From JADLHS01 sp020848635 (GTDB taxonomy: Bacteria > Verrucomicrobiota > Verrucomicrobiia > Limisphaerales > JADLHS01), in contig JBAOIL010000037.1 of NCBI GenBank assembly GCA_037044975.1, positions 248,001 through 312,000 on the forward strand: a DNA stretch of 64,000 nt, given 5' to 3'. The position numbers and the translations under genes were made by a program. Of the stretch, positions 8,955 through 18,126 are shown piece by piece. Below the pieces are notes generated by a model that searched no databases, was not told the origin of the DNA, and was given only the letters and a program-made list of their open reading frames with translations. Within the stretch, counting starts at the first letter, position 1. The number at the start of each line of letters is the position of its first letter.

Positions 8955-10090
8955 TCACACCAATTTCTTCCACTGCGCATGCTCCGCGATTTTTTTCACC
9001 AATTCCTTCACCTTCTGCGCCTGGCTCTTGTGGGCGAGCAATACGGCATCGTCCGTTTGCACCAGGATCGAATCGCGCAAACCCACGACGGCGATGGGCG
9101 TCCGCCGGTCTTTGCTGCGCGCATCGAAGATGATGTTGCGCGCCGCGTCCACATGGATAAAATCCCCCACGGCGCAGTTGCCTTCAGCGTCCGCTTTGAT
9201 GTGGCGGCCCAGCGCCGTCCAGGACGCCGAGATCGTCCCACGCGAACGCGCCGTCGGCACAGACGACATTGTGCGCCTTCTCCATCAAGGCGTAGTCAAT
9301 CGAGACTTTCTTGATCGCGGGATACTCTTTGGCGAGCACTTTCGCCAGCTTGGCCGGGTTAGCCGCCACTTTGAACCAGCGCTGGCAGGCTTCATACATT
9401 TCTGGGTGATGATGCTGCAAACCCTCGGTCACAGTCACGAAGGACCAAACAAACATGCCTGCGTTCCAACGATACCGGCCGCTTTGGAAATACCCCAGCG
9501 CGGTATCATGGTTCGGTTTTTCGACAAACTGCTCGGCGCGATGAAAGACGGTCTTGTAAGCCTTGCCGCCGGTGGGTGGTGGCAACGGCGATCCAACGCG
9601 GATATAGCCATAACCCGTGTTCGGCTCGGTGGGCTGAATGCCAATGGTCACGATTGCCTGCCCCCGCCCCGCCAGATCAAAGGCATCGGCCAGGACTTGC
9701 TGGAATTTCTTCGGTTCGGGAATGACGTGGTCGGCGGGCAGCACTGCCATGACACCGGTCGTGGAACGCGCACCGACGAGCGCCGCCCCCAGCGTGACCG
9801 CCGCACAGGTATCGCGACCTATCGGTTCGGCCGACAACATTGGCTTTGGGCAGCTTGGGCAATTGCTTCCGGACTTCCGCCGCCTGCGCTTCGTTGGTGA
9901 TGATGAAAATGTTCTTCAGCGGCACGAGCGGCAGCACCCGATCCACGGTCGCTTGCAGGAAAGAGCGTTCGCCGAGCAACTTGAGGAGTTGCTTCGGCGT
10001 CCGCTCCCGGCTCACCGGCCAGAAACGCTCGCCGCGTCCCCCGGCCATGATGATGATAAAACGGTCTTGGATGTTTACCGGCGTTTTCAT
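8955..10090 (-). CDS. manC: Mannose-1-phosphate guanylyltransferase (two frameshifts)
   Basis: Makes GDP-mannose from GTP and mannose-1-phosphate for polysaccharide synthesis. About 377 residues after correction. The N-terminus has the nucleotidyltransferase signature 'IMAGGRGERFWPVSR' with 'TPKQLL'; the middle has 'EPIGRDT', 'LPADHVI', 'FVEKPN', 'WNAGMFVW' and 'IDYALMEKA'. The frame breaks near 9831-9841 (joining 'KLPKANV' to 'SAEPIGRDT') and near 9222-9226 (joining 'FAWDDLG' to 'SWTALGRH'); each is repaired by removing one base. The ~360-residue form lacks the C-terminal isomerase domain of bifunctional ManC/ManA enzymes. Symbol assigned by family. Confidence 0.9.
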
Positions 10091-10142
10091 TGCGAAAGAT
10101 TGAACACGGACGCGGGGAGAAATACAAAAGATAGTTTTCAAC

Positions 10143-10172
10143 AAAAAACCCCGCCCTGGGAAGGCGGGGTTG
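10143..10172 (-). terminator. Rho-independent terminator
   Basis: On the minus strand a 9-bp GC-rich stem (AACCCCGCC paired with GGCGGGGTT, positions 10147-10155 and 10163-10171) with a 7-base loop is followed by a T tract. It lies just after the PEP-CTERM gene that ends at 10191 and before manC, so it ends transcription of the former. Confidence 0.88.
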
Positions 10173-10190
10173 ATTGCAGGCTGAATCCGC

Positions 10191-10845
10191 TTACTTACGC
10201 CGGCGGAGGAGCGCCATTGCCGCAATTCCAAGTCCAGCCAGGGCAAACGCCGTTGGCTCGGGAACGGTAGAAACCCGCAGGTTGTCGATCGAGTACCTGA
10301 ACTGGATTGCCCGCATCCGAATTGGCGCCAAAGTTGAGCTGGAACCATGTGGCGGTGGTGGTCCACCCGAGCTGGGCAAAGGATAAATCAATATGCTGAA
10401 CTCGCAGATCGCTCTGACCGGCGTTCTGCCAGGCATCAACGAGCCCCGCAAGTTGGGTCCACCCATTGGCCGGTTTTGGACCGTCGCTGTTCCCGGCCAG
10501 GTTAAACTGATACCACTGCGCGTTTCCATTAAAACTCGTCCCATCCACAAGGTAATCAAAACTGACCCGACCGTTCCCGGTGGCCGCAATCGCCTGCATG
10601 TCCGGTTGGTGGCCACTAGCCCAATCGAAGTTGATAACCGGTCCCCATTGCCATTCTCCTGCCGTGACGGCCGACCGCACGGAGCCAGGAGCTCCCGACC
10701 ATCCGGCTGGCCCAGCCGACCAAGCGGCCGACCCCGACCATTCGCTGGAGAGCGGACCGGTGTCAAAAGTCAAAGTGAAGTCGGCATAGGCGTTGGTACT
10801 GACGACCAACAAGGCTCCGGCCGTCGCGAAAATTGTGCTTTTCAT
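10191..10845 (-). CDS. PEP-CTERM sorting-domain protein (single-base frameshift)
   Basis: A secreted protein of about 217 residues after correction. Signal peptide 'TAGALLVVSTNAYA'. The central part is rich in Gly, Trp, Ser and Asn ('SGSAAWSAGPAGWSG') with no recognised enzymatic domain. The C-terminus is a textbook PEP-CTERM: 'VPEPTAFALAG', a hydrophobic helix and 'LLRRRK'. The frame breaks near 10296: removing one base of the CAGG run joins 'NPVQ' to 'YSIDNLRVSTVPEP'. PEP-CTERM proteins are thought to be processed by exosortases and go with exopolysaccharide; none of that machinery is in this window. Monocistronic, with its own terminator. Confidence 0.85.
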
Positions 10846-10997
10846 AAGAATGTGGCTTTCCGGTTTGATTTAGTGGAACACTTATAGACCAGCCGCGTAG
10901 GAGTTGTCACTCGAATTGTGCAACTTGGGCGGGATTCGGACGTCATCAAAGTTCACTCCGTAAGTACCCCGACGGCCCAAGCGTTCCGGCTTGCGGC

Positions 10998-11795
10998 TTA
11001 ACCTTTCAGGGCTTGCGTCAGGGATTGCACAAACTCGCCAACCTTCCGGACCAGTTCCGGCGATTGACCATATTGGGCAATCTGGTTCACCACCGCGCTG
11101 CCAACGACGATGGCTTCGCCGTGCTGGGCCACGAGTCGCGCCTGTTCGGGATTCGAGATGCCGAAGCCGATGGCAATGGGTAAATCCGTGTGCGCCCGGA
11201 GTTTGGCGGTCATGGCTGGAAGTGTGTCGGAAACGCTCGTTTGCATCCCGGTCACCCCGATCCGTGAGACGTAATAGATAAAACCCGAGCCACGCTTCAC
11301 GATCAGTTCGATACGGTCCTCCGGGGTCGTCGGCGCGACGAGATAGATGTGACACAAACCGGCTTTGCGCATGAGCGCTTCGTAGTTATCGCTTTCTTCC
11401 GGTGGCAGATCGAGCACCAACAACCCGTCCACGCCGGCCTGGGCGGCGTCTTTGATGAACCGTTCCAAGCCGACGCGATGGATCAGGTTGAAGTAGATGT
11501 AAAGGACGATGGGAATCTGCGACTCGCGCCGAATGGCCGCAACGGTCGCCAACAATTTCGGTGGCGTCGTGCCGGACTCCAAGCCGCGTTGCGCGGCGAG
11601 TTGATTCACCAATCCGTCGGCCAAAGGGTCGCTGAAGGGCACGCCCAGTTCCAGGATGGCCACGCCCGCCTGATCGAACGCCAGCGCCAACTGCCGCGTG
11701 GCTTCGAGATTTGGGTCGCCCGCACCGATATACACAACGAGGCCTTTCTGTTTCGCCTGTTTCAAGTCGACGAACTTCTGGACGATACGATTCAT
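10998..11795 (-). CDS. trpA: Tryptophan synthase alpha chain
   Basis: Splits indole-3-glycerol phosphate into indole and glyceraldehyde-3-phosphate. 265 residues, normal length, TIM barrel. Both catalytic acids are visible in 'ELGVPFSDPLADG' (Glu and the second Asp). Phosphate binding is given by 'GFGISNPEQ' and 'VVGSAVV'. The usual 'YVTAGDP' near the N-terminus is 'YIGAGDP' here. The start MNRIVQKFVDL at 11795 is chosen because the open extension upstream has no family similarity. It stands alone on this strand, unlinked to trpB2. Confidence 0.95.
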   Translation of the reverse strand: MNRIVQKFVDLKQAKQKGLVVYIGAGDPNLEATRQLALAFDQAGVAILELGVPFSDPLADGLVNQLAAQRGLESGTTPPKLLATVAAIRRESQIPIVLYIYFNLIHRVGLERFIKDAAQAGVDGLLVLDLPPEESDNYEALMRKAGLCHIYLVAPTTPEDRIELIVKRGSGFIYYVSRIGVTGMQTSVSDTLPAMTAKLRAHTDLPIAIGFGISNPEQARLVAQHGEAIVVGSAVVNQIAQYGQSPELVRKVGEFVQSLTQALKG

Positions 11796-12223
11796 GTGGC
11801 GGGATTGTTCCGGTGCGGGTTGCGGGTTGCAAGTTTGGAGTTCCGCCGAGGAGCGCGACCAGTCTCGGGTCGCAGCGGACGGATAGCACGGAAAGCGTTG
11901 GAAAGTCGGAACGTCTCCCGGCATGCGTGAGTCCTGCGAGCCAGGGACCGACTGCGCGCCGACCGCCGTTTGCCCAGGGGGATTCAGGCGCACTGATTTC
12001 GCCTTTGCTCGGACGTACCCGGGACCACTTACCGCAGAAAAACCATGCTCGACAGTCGGTTGCGCCCTCAACAAGTTCGCCCCATGAGATCGGATCGGCG
12101 GCGCAACGCGCCGCCCATTTCAGGCTTCAAGTTAGGGCAATACCCCACATAATCGATTCAACATAGCTCCTCCGATTATCGCGCACGTTTCGCAACGCAC
12201 CCTTCAATTTCAACGCGATCACG
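11796..12223. other. Intergenic region upstream of trpA with short repeats
   Basis: 428 bases between trpA and the sensor-like gene. It contains two GCGGGTT heptamers (11815-11828), 20 bases before the trpA start, and a hairpin around 12096-12114 (GGCGGCG paired with CGCCGCC) with no T tract. Open frames across it have no recognisable protein. The trpA promoter is presumably here; no Trp-codon leader peptide was found. Confidence 0.45.
11815..11830 (+). repeat. GCGGGTT heptamer repeat in trpA 5' region
   Basis: Two perfect GCGGGTT units plus GC of a third. The reverse complement, AACCCGC, is a rotation of the GCAACCC unit found at 43571-43596. Confidence 0.7.
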
Positions 12224-12843
12224 CTACGCGCGTCGGCGACGGCCAAAAATAAAGCCGCCCACAAAAACGAGAATACATATCAAAGCAACAGCCAGACGGG
12301 TATAGCCGCAGGTCATCATGATGTTCTGCCCGCGCAACTCGCCTTGGGCACTGTTGAAACGGAACAGGACCTCACCCGCCTCTTTGTAGGCGGTGTAAGC
12401 GGGTAACAACTCCGCATGGCACGCGGTCACGGCCTCGGCATTTCGGCCGGCATCCGCGAGCGCCATGATCCGGATGCGGATGGTAAGGTAATTCGTGCAC
12501 ACCGCGATCAGCTGGTCGAAATTCTTCCGGTCTCCCGATTCATAGATTTGCTTCTCATACTTGGCCAGAGACTCGGTGGTCTGGTTGCTAAACTGCTGGA
12601 TTTCCCGGGTCAATTGGGCGCGTCGTTCCGGTTCGTTTGCCAGGAGCAGCAACAGCGTGCGGTTGAAGGCTTGGCCGAGGTCGGCGTTCGCCGCCCCCGC
12701 CAAGGTTAGCCCGGGCAGCGTGGCCGTTATGATTTGTCGGGCGTTATCGCGCAGCCAGGTCAGACTCACAAACCCAAGCGCCCCGATCAGCAACAAGACC
12801 AAGCCTGCGGCAGGACTGCTTTTGACAAGGAGCTTCGTTTCAT
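12224..12843 (-). CDS. Orphan four-helix-bundle sensor-like membrane protein
   Basis: About 206 residues: a transmembrane helix ('GLVLLLIGALGFVSLTWL'), a soluble alpha-helical bundle of some 130 residues resembling the 4HB_MCP sensor domain of chemoreceptors ('LPGLTLAGAANADLGQAFNRT'), a second transmembrane helix ('LAVALICILVFVGGFIFG') and a short 'RRRRA' tail. No HAMP, methyl-accepting or kinase domain follows, so it is a sensor without an output module. The open frame lacks a good start; inserting one A at 12838-12840 gives MKTKLLVKSSPAAGLV from an ATG at 12843, which I take as the true start. Confidence 0.65.
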
Positions 12844-13115
12844 GATGGGCGTTACGCGCAAGCCATCAGTGGCGGCACATCCAGCCTCCAACTAAAATCT
12901 ACGGCGACGGCTGAACGGAAACACCGGCCTCGAATTGACGGACTGGGTTGGTCATTCATGAATATTTTGATTATGGAAATTGATCCACGGTCACTCCCGA
13001 CGTAATCCATGAGCGGCTCGATAGAGCCGACAGTTAAGCGAGGTTCTGCGAGCGCCAATGGTTACAATCGTCCGCCCGGGTATTTACTCGCGGAACCAAA
13101 CCAGTCGTGCAGGCC

Positions 13116-14447
13116 TTATGACCGAAGTTTGCTTCCGGCCTCGGCTTGGCAGATCTCCTGATACATGGCGTTCATGTGTTCGGCCTTTCGTTCCCAGTGG
13201 AAATGGGAACGCACCCGCTGCCGCGCTGCGGCGGCCATGCGCAATCGTAATTCGGGACTGCGATGCAACTGGGTCATCGCGTCGGCCATGGATTGCACTG
13301 CGGCCTCAAGGGAAGTGACGGGCGCTTTGAAACCGCAGGCCGGAGTCACTTGCAGGCCCGGCCCGCCGGTGTCGAGACAGATCACCGGCCGACCGGCAGC
13401 GAGCGCTTCGAGGCAAACATTACCAAAGGCTTCATGGAGCGCCGGATGGACGAGCACATCCGATTGCGCCAATTTTTCGTAAACGTCGGCGATTTGTGGC
13501 AACCGCCCCCAAAAGGTCACCCGGCTGGCAATTCCGAGCCGTTGGGCAAGTTGCTGCCACGCCCTGGCTTCCGGACCGTCGCTGACGATCCAGTATTCAC
13601 TATCCGGGCAAAGCTGCTGAAATCGCGCGAAGGCTTGCAGCCCCAAATGAAAACCCTTCCAATGTAAGAGCCGGCCAATGCTGATCAAACGAAACGGCGT
13701 CTCAGTTCGCACCGGAAAGCGGCCAAAGTACTCAATCTGTTCATCATCCATCCCCACTTGCGCTTCGACCGTGGCGCGGGCCGCCCCCATCCGCTCCACT
13801 CGCTTTTTGGTTTCCTCCGTGGTGGCGAACACGACGCTGGCTCGCCGCATGATGGCACGGGCCGGAAGATCCAAGTCGGCCAGTCCACGCGCCAGATTGC
13901 GGGCGAATTCAAATATTCGGCCCGGCCAGCGGATTGCACCTGTCAGCGCGGGCGGGGTTGACTCGCCCCCGCCCAACGGACCGAGAATGGTCTTGATGGG
14001 CAGGAAAGCTAGGTAGCATGGTACCCAATACTTTCCAAATGTGACGTGATGCAGCAGATCAAAACCGATCTCACGATGAAGCCGAAGGCCGCGTCGCCAC
14101 ACGGCCAGTTGCCAGAGGTAATAATACACCTGGACCCCACGGGAGCCCTTCTTCCAAGTCATGGCCCAGGGCGGCAGATCAAAGTAAACCCAGTGGATGT
14201 GGTTCTGCTGTTCCGGTGTCAGGCGAAACTCCTCGATCGTGGAGCGGTTGTTCGCCCGCGTCAGAACCCAAACATTGTGGAAACGTGACATTTGCAGGGC
14301 CCAGTGCCAGCCCACCCCGGGCTCCGAGCCTTTGTTCGGCTCACAGGCATAGGCGGACATGAGAATTTTGAGTCGGCGCGGCACGGGCCGCGCATACTGC
14401 GGGAAAAAGAGCGGCGTTTCAAGTCGTAGAATGATAGAATGGTTCAC
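13116..14447 (-). CDS. Glycosyltransferase family 4 (GT-B)
   Basis: A 443-residue GT-B glycosyltransferase. The N-terminal Rossmann half starts at 'KILMSAYACEPNKGSEPGVG' (a donor-loop variant), and the C-terminal half carries 'SIGRLLHWKGFHLGLQAF', 'YWIVSDGPE', 'VTFWGRLP' and the EX7E motif in 'HEAFGNVCLEALAAGRPV'. It adds a sugar from a nucleotide-sugar donor to a glycan or lipid acceptor; donor and acceptor cannot be read. It lies back to back with the nucleotidyltransferase/kinase fusion and near a phosphotransferase, suggesting a polysaccharide-related locus that may draw on GDP-mannose from ManC. Confidence 0.85.
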   Translation of the reverse strand: MNHSIILRLETPLFFPQYARPVPRRLKILMSAYACEPNKGSEPGVGWHWALQMSRFHNVWVLTRANNRSTIEEFRLTPEQQNHIHWVYFDLPPWAMTWKKGSRGVQVYYYLWQLAVWRRGLRLHREIGFDLLHHVTFGKYWVPCYLAFLPIKTILGPLGGGESTPPALTGAIRWPGRIFEFARNLARGLADLDLPARAIMRRASVVFATTEETKKRVERMGAARATVEAQVGMDDEQIEYFGRFPVRTETPFRLISIGRLLHWKGFHLGLQAFARFQQLCPDSEYWIVSDGPEARAWQQLAQRLGIASRVTFWGRLPQIADVYEKLAQSDVLVHPALHEAFGNVCLEALAAGRPVICLDTGGPGLQVTPACGFKAPVTSLEAAVQSMADAMTQLHRSPELRLRMAAAARQRVRSHFHWERKAEHMNAMYQEICQAEAGSKLRS

Positions 14448-14541
14448 TGCGAGTTGCGCAACAGGCCGGCACTTCGATCTTGAGGTGACTGCTATTCTGG
14501 CTTACCAGATGCACTCGATTTAACGACAACTCAAATCCACC

Positions 14542-15819
14542 ATGGCTTCTGACGCCGCCAGCTTCTTTGAATCTTTCTTTCGCGAACTTGGAAAGCGCGG
14601 CATCCCGTTCGCGATACTCCACGATTACGAGCGGCTGCCGGACCAGATGCCTTCGGACATTGATTTCGCGGTCCGCCGCGAAGACCTACCCAAACTGCTA
14701 CCCCTGCAGCGAGCAATTGCCCGGCACCAGGGATGGGTGCTAGCCAGCGTCGTCCACGCCAAGTTATCCGCGCAATACGCCGTGTTCTTTGACCCGATGG
14801 ATGCGTCCCGCTTTATTCAACTGGACGCATGTGGTCATTATGTCGAACGCGGCTGCCTGGTGCTGCGCGACACGCAATTGCTCCATGACTGCCGAACGTA
14901 CCGTTTTTTTCACATCCCGCCGCCCGCCACCGAATTTGCATATCTGCTCGCCAAGACCCTGATAAAAAACAAACCACTGGCACCTTGCCTGCCCCGCCTG
15001 CGGAAACTCTGGGCAACCGATCCGGCAGGCGCGGACGACCGGTTCAGGCAACTGGTTGGCGATTCCGACGGTCCATTGCGGGAGTGGTTTGCCCGACCAG
15101 CGACGGAGTGGGAGCAGGCATTGCGTCCGCGCATTCGCGCTCGGACCCGTTTCGGTCCGGTGAACTTGGCGCGGGAGTGTGCCCGCGCCTGCCGACGGGT
15201 TTTGCAGCCGGTCGGATTGCACATCGTGATTCTGGGGCCGGATGGAGTAGGAAAGTCCACCCTCATCGCCCAGTTGCGACTTCCCTGTTTCCAGCGGATG
15301 ACGCAGTTCCATTTCCGTCCGGGCCTGCTGGGCAAGAAACCAGCCGGCGTCATCACGCAACCCCATGCCCAACCGCCACGTTCCCGTTTGTCCAGCCTCG
15401 CAAAAACACTCTACTATTTTGCCGACCACTGGTTGGGCTACCTTGGAAAAATTTTCCCCGCCAAAGTGCGGCGGGAACTGGTCGTGTTCGATCGCTCGTT
15501 TGAGGACGTGTTAGTGGATCCACGCCGGTATCGTCTGTCCGCGGGAAGCGGGTTCGCGCGTTTTTTGAAGCGACTATTGCCGCCGCCCGATTTGACGTTT
15601 GTGCTGGATGCAGAACCTGAATTGGTTCATGCGCGCAAGCCGGAACTGGGCATCGCGGAATTGCGCCGGCAGCGCGAATTCTTGCGCCAGTTGGCGAGCC
15701 GGACCCCTCGGTGCGTGATCATTTCCGCCGCTGAAACGCCGGCGCAAGTCGCGCGGACGGTCCAGCGGCAGATGATCGTGTTCCTGGCGGAGCGGGAAAA
15801 GCAACGGCAGGGGTTTTGA
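14542..15819 (+). CDS. Nucleotidyltransferase-like domain fused to thymidylate-kinase-like P-loop domain
   Basis: 425 residues. Residues 10-130 resemble a minimal nucleotidyltransferase fold, with 'PSDIDFAVRREDLP' giving an acidic pair at Asp39 and Asp41. The C-terminal half is a P-loop kinase: Walker A 'GPDGVGKSTL' at about 232-241, 'VFDRSFEDVLVDPRRYR' matching the DR(Y)xxD region of dTMP kinases, and a C-terminal 'ARKPELGIAELRRQREF' lid-like segment. Such fusions occur in polysaccharide clusters, but the substrate is unknown; a true TMP kinase is unlikely at this length. It is divergent from the GT4 gene (94 bases) and convergent with the phosphotransferase. Confidence 0.75.
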   Translation: MASDAASFFESFFRELGKRGIPFAILHDYERLPDQMPSDIDFAVRREDLPKLLPLQRAIARHQGWVLASVVHAKLSAQYAVFFDPMDASRFIQLDACGHYVERGCLVLRDTQLLHDCRTYRFFHIPPPATEFAYLLAKTLIKNKPLAPCLPRLRKLWATDPAGADDRFRQLVGDSDGPLREWFARPATEWEQALRPRIRARTRFGPVNLARECARACRRVLQPVGLHIVILGPDGVGKSTLIAQLRLPCFQRMTQFHFRPGLLGKKPAGVITQPHAQPPRSRLSSLAKTLYYFADHWLGYLGKIFPAKVRRELVVFDRSFEDVLVDPRRYRLSAGSGFARFLKRLLPPPDLTFVLDAEPELVHARKPELGIAELRRQREFLRQLASRTPRCVIISAAETPAQVARTVQRQMIVFLAEREKQRQGF

Positions 15820-15839
15820 GTTGCGGTCCAGGGAGAAAA

Positions 15840-16968
15840 TCAAACCCGCCCGCTCGTCCGACGCCAGCGCGCGACCAACTCGGTTAGCAACTCGCGCATC
15901 GCGGCCAGACCCTCTGCGGGGCGGATAATTTCCGCCTGGTGCAGCAAATAGAACAGCGCCAGTGAACGCTCGTGGCCGAGGATCCCGGCACCATGGGCGT
16001 AGGTTTTGAATTCGTGGCTGTCGAGCAATGCCGCGAGCGACGTGGCGAGCGACGCCGCCGATTGATGGTCCACCAGCAGGTTCTTTTGGATCGTGTAGTG
16101 AAACCAGTCCCACGCGGGCAGACCGTTGAGATCACCGCGTTCCCAATCCAGCGCCATCCATTCGCCCGCCGGCGACACACGGACATTCCACGGTGCGAAA
16201 TCTCCATGGACAATCGCGCCCGAGCTGGAGTGGTCGCGCAATGCAATGGCCAGCGACTTGAAGATCGGATGGTCGGCACTGCCGGCGGCCAATTCCCGCC
16301 AGCCGCGCGTGTCGGTAAAAACGACCGGGTGCTGCGGCCGCAGCCAGTTTCCCAAAAACCGCGGTAGTTGCGACTCATCCGCTTCGCGCGGTGACCGGCC
16401 GGGGAGGAAATCGAGCGCAATCGCCCGCAATCTCGCAACTGTCAAATGTGCCCCGTAGCGCTGGAATCCCGGCGACGTCCGTTGGCGCACTTTCCAGAAA
16501 CCACTGTTCCTGTGCGATCAACTTCCGCGCGGCGGAGCTCCCCCCTGCCTTCACGATCGCGACCGGGCGGCCAGTCGGATCGAAAAGCATGAGGATGAAG
16601 CGCTGCCCCGGGCTGTTCGAATTGCCGGCCAGGACAGCAAATTGCGGAATGCCACCCGGAGCCACCTGCACCCGGCTGGCCAGCCAGCGGACAAATGGAT
16701 CCCCGGGCAGCACGTCCACCAACGTGGATTCAACCCCGACCGGCAACCGTGCACGCAGAATCCATCCGGCCAAAGACCGCAGGAACCGACCGCGCGCCGT
16801 TTGCGCCGGATAAAGCTCCAGTCCATGGATGGCCAGATGCGGCGGGCGGGGAAGCAGCAATAACGGTTGGCCGCGTTTCGTCAATAGCATCATCGCGACC
16901 TGCGTTGGCAGGTGGGGCGTAGCTTCCGGGGCGAAGAGGAGTTGCCAGAAAGGCGAAGGCGCGTTCAT
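15840..16968 (-). CDS. Aminoglycoside-phosphotransferase-like kinase (single-base frameshift)
   Basis: About 375 residues after correction. The C-terminal half carries the APH/choline-kinase catalytic signature 'IVHGDFAPWNVRV' (His-Gly-Asp...Asn) and the metal-binding Asp in 'WMALDWERGD', followed by 'GLPAWDWFHY'. The N-terminal half has 'PVAIVKAGGSSAARKLIAQEQ', the ATP-binding Lys and Glu region. The frame breaks near 16438: removing one T (minus strand AGTTGCG) joins 'LRGTFDS' to 'ARLRAIALDFLPG'. Members phosphorylate small molecules or sugar headgroups; antibiotic resistance should not be assumed. Its neighbours suggest a glycan-linked substrate. Confidence 0.75.
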
Positions 16969-17238
16969 GCGTTGGCGGGCGACGGTATCGGAAAAGCCTG
17001 CGGGCGCAAGCGCATCTTTGTCCGGGCAACAAAACCGACCGTCGCAGGCGGCGCGGGTGGATTTTGTGCTTTGAACCCGCGCGGACCGTCCCTACCTTGG
17101 CCCCATGAGACATGCGGGCAAAGTCGACAGGGTCTGGGGGCGCGGCAAACAGCTAATCTGCCTTCCCCCTCCGCGCGCGCGCAACCCCAAGCAGGGCGTC
17201 GGCGAATTAACGCAGGCTGCCTTCAACTGAACAACCCG

Positions 17239-18120
17239 ATGGCCACTTCTCCCAGTCCCCCGCCCGGCCACCGCGATGGTGATGATGCCCGGCTGAAAAT
17301 CTATTTTCTGCCCAACCTGCTGACGGCGGGGAATCTCTTCTGCGGCTTCGTGGCTTTGACGAAGATTGTGGAGGCGGACATCTCCACGGGCATCTACATC
17401 GATATCTGGATCGCCCTCTATTTCATCCTGGCGGCGTGCATTTTTGATTTGTTCGACGGTCGCGTGGCACGCATGGGCGGCGCGGAGAGTCCGTTTGGGC
17501 GCGAATTCGATTCGCTCGCGGACTTGATCTCCTTTGGCGCGGCCCCGGCGTTTCTTGTGCACCGCATTGTGCTCAAGGATGTGTTCGTTCAATACGCGGA
17601 GATCGGTTGGTTCATTGCTTCCATCTATCTGGTGTGTGGCGCCTTCCGGCTCGCACGCTACAATGTCATGTCAAGTGTTCCGGGGTCGGGCGGCGGCAAG
17701 GAGTTTCTCGGGTTTCCCATTCCGTCGGCGGCCGCACTCGTGGCATCGCTGACGATGTTCATGATCTGGCTCAACGAGGCCGGCTGGATGGAAGAGCGCT
17801 TCAACCACAGCAAATGGCGTTATCTGCTGCCGGTGCTGCTGCTGTTTCTTTCGGCCATGATGGTCAGCAAGGTGAAATATCCGAGCTTCAAGTCACTGGA
17901 CCTGCGGGCCACCCGGACCTTTCCCAAAATGCTGGCCGCGATCTTGTTGCTAGGTACCGTTGTGGTTTCCAAGGGAAAAATCCTCATTTTCATCCTGCCG
18001 CTTTTCTTCACGGCGTATCTCTTTTACGGTTTTGTGCGCCCGCGCATCTCCGGCCGCATCCGCCACGAAATCGAGGACGAGGAGGAGGACGAGGAGGAGG
18101 AAGCCGCCAAACCCGACTAA
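17239..18120 (+). CDS. pssA: CDP-diacylglycerol-serine O-phosphatidyltransferase
   Basis: Makes phosphatidylserine from CDP-diacylglycerol and serine, the step before phosphatidylethanolamine. 293 residues with about eight transmembrane helices. The CDP-alcohol phosphotransferase signature is complete: 'DLFDGRVAR' then 'GREFDSLAD' (DG-x2-AR-x8-G-x3-D-x3-D). 'PNLLTAGNLFCGF' at the N-terminus is typical of bacterial PssA. The C-terminus ends in a strongly acidic tail ('EIEDEEEDEEEEAAKPD'), unusual but plausibly cytoplasmic. The start at 17239 is chosen because the open frame upstream is Arg/Gly-rich and unrelated. Six bases separate it from the LysE gene. Confidence 0.93.
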   Translation: MATSPSPPPGHRDGDDARLKIYFLPNLLTAGNLFCGFVALTKIVEADISTGIYIDIWIALYFILAACIFDLFDGRVARMGGAESPFGREFDSLADLISFGAAPAFLVHRIVLKDVFVQYAEIGWFIASIYLVCGAFRLARYNVMSSVPGSGGGKEFLGFPIPSAAALVASLTMFMIWLNEAGWMEERFNHSKWRYLLPVLLLFLSAMMVSKVKYPSFKSLDLRATRTFPKMLAAILLLGTVVVSKGKILIFILPLFFTAYLFYGFVRPRISGRIRHEIEDEEEDEEEEAAKPD

Positions 18121-18126
18121 GGCGTC

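Noticed and set aside
12852..13058. 68-codon open frame between sensor and glycosyltransferase
   Set aside because: No Shine-Dalgarno, no family and no coding character beyond GC skew.
15840..16968. Aminoglycoside resistance gene
   Set aside because: The fold is APH-like, but this superfamily mostly contains other kinases and the neighbourhood suggests glycan metabolism.
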